From contig JAHCKF010000277.1 of NCBI GenBank assembly GCA_026125925.1, positions 1 through 5,006 of the forward strand: 5,006 nucleotides of DNA, written 5' to 3'. This document shows positions 1 through 3,925 of this stretch, one piece after another. Under the pieces are notes generated by a model. It was not told the origin of the DNA. It searched no databases and saw only the letters and a list, made by a program, of their open reading frames with translations. Within the stretch, counting starts at the first letter, position 1. Every line of letters starts with the position of its first letter. The DNA comes from Pseudolabrys sp. (GTDB taxonomy: Bacteria; Pseudomonadota; Alphaproteobacteria; Rhizobiales; Xanthobacteraceae). The translations under genes and the position numbers were made by a program.

Positions 1-549
1 AATGCCGATCAGCAGCCCGAGCAGCGTCATGGCGACGCCCTTGAGCGGCGAGCCGCGCGCCAATGTGGAACCGGCGAGCAGGCCGAGCAGCATCAGCGAA
101 CAGATTTCCGCAGGGCCGAATTCCAGCGCCACCTTCACCAGGATCGGCGACAGGAAGATCATTTCCGTGATGCCCCACGACGCGCCGATGAAGGAGCCGA
201 TCACCGTGACGCCGAGCGCGGCGCCGCCGCGGCCCTGTTTCGTCATCGGGAAGCCGTCGAGACACGTCACCGCGTGCGGCGGATGGCAGGGCAGGTTGAG
301 CAGGATCGAACAGATCGCGCCGCCGTATTGCGCGCCATAGAACACGCCGGCGAGCATCAGGATGGCGCCGACCGGCTTGATGCCGAAGGTCAGCGGCAGG
401 AGAATCGAAATGGTCGCCAGCGGGCCCATGCCCGGCAGCACGCCGACCATGTTGCCGATCAGCACGCCGAGGAAGCACCACATGACATTGTGGGGCTCGA
501 GCGCGACGCCGAAACCGTACCAGAGATCAGTCAGCGCGGTTTCGATCAT
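1..549 (-). CDS. tctA: TctA large permease subunit of a tripartite tricarboxylate transporter, N-terminal part only
   Basis: This is the large, multi-helix inner-membrane subunit of a TTT-family (TctCBA) secondary transporter, which takes up carboxylates delivered by a periplasmic TctC protein. Seen: 183 codons from ATG at 547-549, still open at base 1, so roughly two thirds of a usual ~500-residue TctA lies outside the window. Family signatures are GVLPGMGP (residues 36-43), YGAQYGGAICSILLN (71-85) and CLDGFPMTKQGRGGAALG (96-113), with long hydrophobic segments between them. The start codon follows the tctB stop with no gap (TAA then ATG), and only a weak Shine-Dalgarno (GGGA) is visible, so translational coupling to tctB is likely. 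Oddity: the segment after NLP reads CHPPH (88-92), where the Salmonella TctA I recall has PG. The substrate cannot be told from the sequence; citrate-like di- or tricarboxylates are the family default. Family assignment is secure. Confidence 0.93.
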   Translation of the reverse strand, partial: MIETALTDLWYGFGVALEPHNVMWCFLGVLIGNMVGVLPGMGPLATISILLPLTFGIKPVGAILMLAGVFYGAQYGGAICSILLNLPCHPPHAVTCLDGFPMTKQGRGGAALGVTVIGSFIGASWGITEMIFLSPILVKVALEFGPAEICSLMLLGLLAGSTLARGSPLKGVAMTLLGLLIGI

Positions 550-1023
550 TTAGACATCCCACTTGAAGATGGGGAACGGCAGCTTGAGCACGTAGGCGAA
601 CAGCAGGCAGCCGAACACGGTGACGATGGCGGCGAGGACCGCCGAACTCTTGAAGGTCGCGGTGCGGTCGCCGAGCGCGGACACGAAAACGCAGCCGAAA
701 GTGGCTGCGGCCATGCCGAAATAGTCGCCGAGGGCGATGAACAGCACCGGGCCGGCCAGGATGCAGGCCCAGCCGCGCCATTCGCGTTGCTCCGGCAGGA
801 TGGTTTCGGCCGGGTCGTGCGGCGTGGCGAGTCCGGTGCCCAGGATCAGCAGGCCGACGAAAGTCAGCGCGATGCCGAGCATGAGGGGAAACATGCCCGG
901 CCCCATCTGAGTCAGGGTGCCGAGGTTGTAGTTGGTGTAGGCGTTGAGCGCGACGGCGGCGCCGATCAGCACGATCAGACCGCCGGCGTAGAAGTCGCGC
1001 TTCTTCAAATGCTCAGCAAACAA
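550..1023 (-). CDS. tctB: TctB small membrane subunit of a tripartite tricarboxylate transporter
   Basis: TctB is the small, poorly conserved membrane subunit that pairs with TctA. Seen: 157 residues from a TTG start, with four to five hydrophobic segments (about residues 12-30, 44-66, 85-118 and 126-150), the TctB-like stretch LTQMGPGMFPLMLG (about 37-50), and a short C-terminus ending PFPIFKWDV. The frame stays open upstream to a GTG at 1069-1071 (173 residues). That extension is arginine-rich and not membrane-like, whereas TTG at 1021-1023 has AGGGAGG nine bases upstream and leaves the usual short TctB N-terminus, so TTG is preferred. The stop abuts the tctA ATG. The gene upstream on the same strand is a ketopantoate-reductase-like enzyme rather than tctC, so the binding protein must come from elsewhere. 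Function is confident from sequence plus context; the start is moderately sure. Confidence 0.87.
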   Translation of the reverse strand: MFAEHLKKRDFYAGGLIVLIGAAVALNAYTNYNLGTLTQMGPGMFPLMLGIALTFVGLLILGTGLATPHDPAETILPEQREWRGWACILAGPVLFIALGDYFGMAAATFGCVFVSALGDRTATFKSSAVLAAIVTVFGCLLFAYVLKLPFPIFKWDV

Positions 1024-1032
1024 TGCGGATTT

Positions 1033-1039
1033 CCTCCCT
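1033..1039 (-). promoter_or_regulatory. Ribosome binding site that selects the tctB TTG start
   Basis: The minus strand reads AGGGAGG here, nine bases before TTG at 1021-1023. This is the best Shine-Dalgarno match around the tctB N-terminus. It lies inside the alternative 173-residue GTG reading, which has no comparable site ahead of it. Confidence 0.6.
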
Positions 1040-1132
1040 GCGACGCGCTGACGCGCGGCACCTCGCCGCACCCTATGGACCCGGGGCGGTGGAGGTAAAG
1101 GGGAAATCTCAGGGGCGCCGTGATTTTTTGGC

Positions 1133-1161
1133 TATACAGCCCGCCGCGAAGCGCCGGTCAG
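1133..1161 (-). promoter_or_regulatory. Possible sigma-70-type promoter for tctBA
   Basis: On the minus strand CTGACC (1156-1161) and TGTATA (1133-1138) are separated by 17 bases, about 110 bases before the tctB start. The match to the consensus hexamers is only partial. It is the best candidate seen between the panE-like gene and tctB. No convincing terminator separates the two genes, so readthrough from panE is an equally good explanation. Confidence 0.25.
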
Positions 1162-1181
1162 CCTGTCTGTTCGCGAGCGCG

Positions 1182-2102
1182 TCACCGGCCCATGCGGTGC
1201 AACTTGAGAACGCGGTAGACGGTGTCGCTCGCGGGGGTAGGCACGCCGAGCTCGCGGCCCAACGCCCGTACCTTGCCGGCCAGCCAGTCGAGCTCCAGAC
1301 GATTGCCGCGCTCCAGGTCGTGGGCCATCGAGGCCTTCATGCCCGGCTCGATCTTGTCGCGTAGCGCCGCCAGCCGCTCCTCGACATAGGCATGGTCCAG
1401 CGCAACGCCCTTGGCGCGGCCGACGGCGAAGGCTTCCTCCATCAACTGCCGGAAGAAATCGCGCAATTCGTCATCGGCGGCAATCGGTCCGATTGACGAG
1501 CGGAAGGTCGCGGTCGAGCCCGACATGGCGGTGAGGAAGATGAATTTCTCCCAGCGCTCGCGCTCGATATCGGCCGCGAGATGGACGTCGAGCTTGGCTT
1601 GCTTGCCGGCGGCGAGGAAGCGGTCGAGCATCGCATCCGGCTTCTTGTCGGCGCGGCCGAACACCATCTTGGCGAAGGCGCTGGTGTGCTTGATGACGCC
1701 GGGCGCGGCGATCGTCGTCGCGATGTAGGTGACGCCGCCGACAGTGCGCTCGGTGCCGAGGATCGGCGCGAGGCGTTCGACGCTGTCGACGCCGTTCTGC
1801 AAGGTGATGACGCGCGTTTGATCGCCGACCATCGGCTTCGTCAGTTCCGCCGCGGCTTCGGTGTCCCAGAGCTTGACGGCGAACAGCACGACATCGACCG
1901 GGCCGACCTCGCGCGGATCGTCGGTGACGTTGGGCTTCGGCAGATGCAGGTCGCCGTGCACGCTCTCGATCTTGAGACCGTTGGCCTTGATCGCGGCGAG
2001 GTTGCTGCCGCGGGCAATGAAGAAGACATCGTGACCGGCCGCGGCAAGCCGCGCGCCGAAATAACCACCGACGGCTCCCGCCGCCATTGCCGCAATGCGC
2101 AT
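1182..2102 (-). CDS. panE: Ketopantoate reductase family oxidoreductase (2-dehydropantoate 2-reductase, PanE/ApbA type)
   Basis: Family members reduce 2-dehydropantoate to pantoate with NADPH in pantothenate and CoA synthesis, although many paralogues act on other 2-keto acids. Seen: 306 residues, normal length. An N-terminal Rossmann fold has AAGAVGGYFGARLAAAG at 7-23, FIARG at 28-32 (Arg31 suits the NADPH 2'-phosphate), FAVKLWDTE at 74-82 and LQNGV at 101-105. The C-terminal helical domain has WEKF with candidate general acid Lys186, MAHDLERG at 259-266, Glu270 and GVPTP at 286-290. The start is ATG at 2100-2102, six bases after GGGAG; an upstream in-frame start would add 17 residues outside the fold. 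Oddity: residue 7 of the GxGxxG loop is Ala, giving AxGxxG. Its position before tctBA suggests a carboxylate-related role, so the true substrate may not be ketopantoate. Family sure; symbol tentative. Confidence 0.85.
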   Translation of the reverse strand: MRIAAMAAGAVGGYFGARLAAAGHDVFFIARGSNLAAIKANGLKIESVHGDLHLPKPNVTDDPREVGPVDVVLFAVKLWDTEAAAELTKPMVGDQTRVITLQNGVDSVERLAPILGTERTVGGVTYIATTIAAPGVIKHTSAFAKMVFGRADKKPDAMLDRFLAAGKQAKLDVHLAADIERERWEKFIFLTAMSGSTATFRSSIGPIAADDELRDFFRQLMEEAFAVGRAKGVALDHAYVEERLAALRDKIEPGMKASMAHDLERGNRLELDWLAGKVRALGRELGVPTPASDTVYRVLKLHRMGR

Positions 2103-2151
2103 GATCAACTCCCGCGATTGAACCGCAGCGCTCGCTATAGCACGCGCGGCC
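2103..2151 (-). promoter_or_regulatory. Short leader and probable promoter region of the panE-like gene
   Basis: The 49 bases between the terminator T-run and the panE-like ATG must hold that gene's promoter if transcription stops at the terminator. The only visible -10-like hexamer is TATAGC (2134-2139), within the self-complementary GCTATAGC. No good -35 lies 17 bases upstream of it, so no exact promoter is claimed. Confidence 0.25.
2109..2113 (-). promoter_or_regulatory. Ribosome binding site of the panE-like gene
   Basis: The minus strand reads GGGAG six bases before ATG at 2100-2102. This fixes the start there rather than 51 bases upstream, where the open frame continues but encodes no Rossmann-fold residues. 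Confidence 0.6.
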
Positions 2152-2188
2152 AAAAAATTGCCCGGCGAAACCTGGGGGTTTGCCGGGC
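2152..2188 (-). terminator. Rho-independent terminator downstream of the L,D-transpeptidase gene
   Basis: On the minus strand GCCCGGC-AAACC pairs with GGTTT-C-GCCGGGC around a CCCA loop (2160-2188). This gives 12 base pairs with a single bulged C, followed by AA and six T (2152-2157). It lies about 70 bases after the transpeptidase stop. The plus strand shows the same stem followed two bases later by TTTT, so weak two-way termination is possible, but no plus-strand gene leads into it. Confidence 0.8.
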
Positions 2189-2197
2189 AGTTTTGGG

Positions 2198-2237
2198 GGA
2201 GGTTCAGTCAGACGGTCGGAGGTTCAATTCGACAGTC
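2198..2237. repeat. Imperfect tandem duplication of a 20-mer
   Basis: GGAGGTTCAGTCAGACGGTC (2198-2217) is followed directly by GGAGGTTCAATTCGACAGTC (2218-2237). They match at 16 of 20 positions, including the first nine. The pair lies in the 3' untranslated region between the transpeptidase stop and its terminator. It could be a small local duplication or chance; no function is evident. Confidence 0.4.
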
Positions 2238-2258
2238 TGTAGTCAGTAGTCCTTCGGA

Positions 2259-3056
2259 TCAGTACAGGCCGCGAGGGCGGATCTGCGCCCAGGTGCTCTC
2301 GGCCGGCGAGGCCGCGGCGTAGGACGAGGCGGCCTCGTCCGAAATGGTCATCACCGACTGCGCCTGCGACGGCGACTTGCCGCGCGCTTCGGTGACCTGC
2401 GGCTTGACGATCACCTTGGCGCCGACCGAGACGCGATTGTACAGGTCGATGACGTCCTCATTGGTGAGGCGGATGCAGCCCGACGACACGTCCTTGCCGA
2501 TGGTCGACGGATCGTTAGTGCCGTGGATGCGATATTCGGTGCCACCGATATACATGGCGCGGGCGCCGAGCGGATTGCCGGGGCCGCCGGCGGTCATGCG
2601 CGGCAGATAAGGCTGGCGCGCGATCATCTCGGACGGTGGATACCAGTCCGGCCACTCGGCCTTGCGGGCGACCTGCTTGATGCCGGACCAGGTGAAGCCT
2701 TCGCGGCCGACGCCGATGCCGTAACGCATCGCCTTGCCGTTGCCCATGATGAAATAGAGATAGGTGTTCGGCGTATCGACGATGATGGTGCCGGGCTTTT
2801 CCTGGCTCGGATAATCGACCAGCTGGCGCTGCAGGCGCGGATCGAGCTGCGCGTCCTCGTTGCCGATCTGGCTGTCGTTCTGGCCGTCCTCGCTCTGCAA
2901 CTGGCCCTGATAGGGCGCCTGCGGCGCCAACTGCTGCTGCTGCTGCATCGGCGGCGCATAGAAAGCGTAGCTCTGCTGCGCCTGGGCGGTGCCGGTCAAG
3001 GCGAAGCCGGCGATCAGCGCGGCGAGCGAAATAACGGTCTTGCGATTGTTAAGCAT
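2259..3056 (-). CDS. Exported L,D-transpeptidase (YkuD domain)
   Basis: YkuD enzymes act in the periplasm on peptidoglycan, forming 3-3 cross-links or attaching outer-membrane proteins to the wall. Seen: 265 residues with a signal peptide (basic MLNNRK, hydrophobic core about 8-22, likely cleavage after AQA at 24-26). A Gln/Pro-rich linker at about 27-85 includes five CAG codons (Q38-42). The YkuD domain spans about 88-220, containing DTPNTYLYF (94-102), GIGVGREGFTWSG (113-125), GGPGNPLGARAMY (157-169) and the catalytic signature HGTN...SSGCIRL with His178, Gly179, Ser192, Gly193, Cys194 and Arg196. A polar 45-residue C-terminal tail follows. The start at 3054-3056 follows GGAGG by five bases; the in-frame ATG 60 bases upstream lies inside the predicted promoter. 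It appears monocistronic, with an EcfG-type promoter and its own terminator. Cross-linking versus protein-anchoring activity cannot be told. Confidence 0.94.
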   Translation of the reverse strand: MLNNRKTVISLAALIAGFALTGTAQAQQSYAFYAPPMQQQQQLAPQAPYQGQLQSEDGQNDSQIGNEDAQLDPRLQRQLVDYPSQEKPGTIIVDTPNTYLYFIMGNGKAMRYGIGVGREGFTWSGIKQVARKAEWPDWYPPSEMIARQPYLPRMTAGGPGNPLGARAMYIGGTEYRIHGTNDPSTIGKDVSSGCIRLTNEDVIDLYNRVSVGAKVIVKPQVTEARGKSPSQAQSVMTISDEAASSYAAASPAESTWAQIRPRGLY

Positions 3057-3061
3057 CTTAC

Positions 3062-3066
3062 CCTCC
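3062..3066 (-). promoter_or_regulatory. Ribosome binding site of the L,D-transpeptidase gene
   Basis: The minus strand reads GGAGG five bases before ATG at 3054-3056. It fixes the start at the beginning of the signal peptide rather than at the upstream in-frame ATG at 3114-3116. Confidence 0.7.
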
Positions 3067-3097
3067 GACCACGATGTGTCGTGACATTCGTGTATCG

Positions 3098-3123
3098 AAC
3101 GGCGATCGAGGTTCATGTGTTCC
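3098..3123 (-). promoter_or_regulatory. Candidate EcfG-type (general stress response) promoter of the L,D-transpeptidase gene
   Basis: The minus strand has GGAAC (3119-3123), 17 bases, then CGTT (3098-3101). This is an exact match to the GGAAC-N16/17-CGTT element recognised by the alphaproteobacterial ECF sigma factor EcfG/SigT. Transcription would begin near 3090 and give a leader of about 35 bases ending in a good ribosome binding site. Placement supports function, but the motif is short and has not been tested here. Confidence 0.6.
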
Positions 3124-3190
3124 CGATCACAAATCGCTCAAATTTCGGAGTGCGTTGGAACCTCTTGTAAATGCGAGTTTTTTCGCTGTC

Positions 3191-3688
3191 TTACTTTTGC
3201 CGATGCCAGCCCACAATTGCGTCTGGAGCGCTGTCGGTCGAAGCGAAATAAGGTTTGATGTCGAGAAGCGGCGTGCCGTCGAGGCAGTCGAGGCCGACGA
3301 CCGAGAGGCGGTTGCCGTCGATGTCGTTGAGTTTGACGACGCTCATGGCGATCGGATTGGGGCGCGCCGGAGAGCGCAGGGCAAAGGTGCCGCGCTGCAC
3401 GCCGTAACGACCGGGCACCTGGCGTACCAGATTGCGCGGCGCCTGATCCATCCAATAGAGCAGCACCAGGTGGGTGCAGGTTTCGACCTCCTTGAGGGCC
3501 GGCGCCCACCGCGGGTCGAGCTCGATCGTGCAGACGGCATCGGATTCGCGGGCGTTTTTGGGACACTGCTTGCGCTCGGTCCAAGGCGTGCGGATGCGGC
3601 CGATGAAATAGAGCCCGGCGTCGAACTGGGCGGGCAGCTCGACCGCGACCTCGCCCTCGCGGGGGCCGAATTCGGGGGATGGGGTCAT
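3191..3688 (-). CDS. trmO: TsaA/TrmO family tRNA methyltransferase (t6A37 N6-methylation)
   Basis: TrmO uses SAM to methylate N6 of threonylcarbamoyladenosine at position 37 of threonine tRNAs, making m6t6A. It is a beta-barrel methyltransferase unrelated to Rossmann-fold enzymes. Seen: 165 residues with FIGRIRTPWTERKQCPKN (28-45), CTHLVLLYWMD (71-81), the hallmark RGTFALRSPARPNPIAMS (99-116) and LDCLDGTPLLDIKPY (133-147). It is shorter than the ~235-residue E. coli protein and lacks that C-terminal extension, as many bacterial members do. The start is ATG at 3686-3688, eight bases after GGAGG; a GTG five codons upstream overlaps that Shine-Dalgarno and is rejected. A palindromic repeat begins one base upstream of the Shine-Dalgarno. 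No clear terminator follows; the next minus-strand gene starts about 135 bases on with its own promoter. Exact tRNA substrate is inferred from family only. Confidence 0.86.
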   Translation of the reverse strand: MTPSPEFGPREGEVAVELPAQFDAGLYFIGRIRTPWTERKQCPKNARESDAVCTIELDPRWAPALKEVETCTHLVLLYWMDQAPRNLVRQVPGRYGVQRGTFALRSPARPNPIAMSVVKLNDIDGNRLSVVGLDCLDGTPLLDIKPYFASTDSAPDAIVGWHRQK

Positions 3689-3696
3689 CGCGGCTT

Positions 3697-3701
3697 CCTC
3701 C
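3697..3701 (-). promoter_or_regulatory. Ribosome binding site that selects the trmO start
   Basis: The minus strand reads GGAGG eight bases before ATG at 3686-3688. It overlaps the in-frame GTG at 3701-3703, which rules that codon out as the likely start. It is one base from the end of the palindromic repeat. Confidence 0.65.
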
Positions 3702-3702
3702 A

Positions 3703-3827
3703 CGTCATTCCGGGGCGGGAGCCATAAGCGCGTTTACGCGCTTTGGCGAGCGAGCCCGGAATCCATAACCCCGGCTGCGGCGTATGGATTCCGGGCCCGC
3801 GCCTTTCAGGCGCGTCCCGGAATGACG
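3703..3827. repeat. 125-bp palindromic intergenic repeat with cloverleaf-like folding
   Basis: Outer 15-base arms CGTCATTCCGGGGCG (3703-3717) and CGTCCCGGAATGACG (3813-3827) are complementary except for one G-T wobble. Inside are three further hairpins. AAGCGCG/CGCGCTT spans 3726-3743 with a TTTA loop. GCCCGGAATCCATA (3754-3767) pairs perfectly over 14 bp with TATGGATTCCGGGC (3783-3796) across a 15-base loop. CGCGCCT/AGGCGCG spans 3798-3814 with a 3-base loop; its last two bases (3813-3814) are shared with the outer right arm. The core ATTCCGGG recurs in both the outer and middle stems. Its intergenic position and nested symmetry fit a REP/BIME- or RIME-like dispersed element; similar ATTCCGGG palindromes are, as I recall, abundant in Bradyrhizobium-group genomes. 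Copy number cannot be judged from one window. Confidence 0.8.
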
Positions 3828-3847
3828 GCGGCACTATTGCCACCCCC

Positions 3848-3877
3848 TTGTTAAAGGTATAAAGATATCCTTATATA
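3848..3877 (+). promoter_or_regulatory. Probable promoter of the ArsR-methyltransferase/metF unit
   Basis: TTGTTA (3848-3853) and TATATA (3872-3877) are 18 bases apart in the only AT-rich stretch near the gene. An alternative pairing is TTGCCA (3837-3842) with TATAAA (3858-3863) at a short 15-base spacing. The first predicts a start near 3884 and a leader of about 40 bases. That would exclude the upstream GTG at 3878 as start codon. Confidence 0.45.
3858..3875. promoter_or_regulatory. 18-bp near-perfect palindrome, probable operator of the ArsR-type regulator
   Basis: TATAAAGATATCCTTATA is self-complementary at 16 of 18 positions. Its half-sites are TATAAAGAT and TATAAGGAT, centred on GATATC. 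It fills most of the spacer and touches the -10 region of the predicted promoter for the adjacent ArsR-family gene. ArsR-family dimers typically bind AT-rich inverted repeats of this size in their own promoters. Binding is inferred. Confidence 0.6.
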
Positions 3878-3885
3878 GTGGGATC

Positions 3886-3908
3886 GCGCCCAAAAGGGGC
3901 GCCTTTTG
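3886..3908 (+). other. Leader segment with two mutually exclusive hairpins
   Basis: GCGCCC (3886-3891) can pair with GGGCGC (3897-3902) across a five-base loop, followed by CTTTT. Alternatively CAAAAGG (3891-3897) pairs with CCTTTTG (3902-3908) across GGCG. The two folds share bases and cannot coexist. Both lie between the predicted transcription start and the ATG at 3926. Whether they matter in the RNA is unknown. Confidence 0.35.
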
Positions 3909-3925
3909 CCTTTAAGCCAGAGCCG

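Noticed and set aside
274..1098. Long plus-strand open frame of 274 codons opposite tctA and tctB
   Set aside because: Its product is rich in Glu, His, Gln, Arg and Asp with no domain character, as expected from the antisense of GC-rich membrane-protein genes. The minus-strand frames carry clear TctA/TctB signatures.
1072..1181. Intrinsic terminator between the panE-like gene and tctB
   Set aside because: GCCGGT and ACCGGC can pair, but only over six bases around a 25-base loop with no T-run, so no terminator is called.
1581..2249. Plus-strand open frame of 222 codons opposite the panE-like gene
   Set aside because: It is antisense to a gene with intact Rossmann and catalytic motifs. The composition is typical of a shadow frame, and it runs through the terminator hairpin.
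2931..2945. (CAG)5 run in the L,D-transpeptidase as a phase-variable tract
   Set aside because: Triplet changes keep the frame and only alter linker length, and five units is short. It is treated as part of the Gln-rich linker.
2523..3170. Plus-strand open frame of 215 codons opposite the L,D-transpeptidase
   Set aside because: It is a mirror of the YkuD coding frame and has no recognisable motif. The transpeptidase frame holds the catalytic His/Cys signature and a signal peptide.
3172..3190. Terminator after trmO
   Set aside because: GCGA and TCGC flank an A-run, but the stem is only four base pairs, with no T-run after it on the minus strand.
3074..3727. Plus-strand open frame of 217 codons opposite trmO
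   Set aside because: It crosses an EcfG-type promoter and a palindromic repeat and is antisense to conserved TsaA/TrmO motifs.
3703..3827. Cloverleaf as a tRNA gene
   Set aside because: Arm lengths, the 125-base span, and the absence of T-loop, D-loop, anticodon and CCA-side features do not fit a tRNA.
3878..3925. GTG at 3878 as the start of the ArsR-methyltransferase protein
   Set aside because: It lies at or before the predicted transcription start and has no Shine-Dalgarno. It would add 16 residues encoded by a hairpin-forming leader, outside the HTH domain.
3848..3925. SAM-II or other SAM riboswitch before the methionine-related unit
   Set aside because: The predicted leader is only about 40 bases and lacks the SAM-II pseudoknot pattern. 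Protein-based control by the palindrome is the simpler reading.
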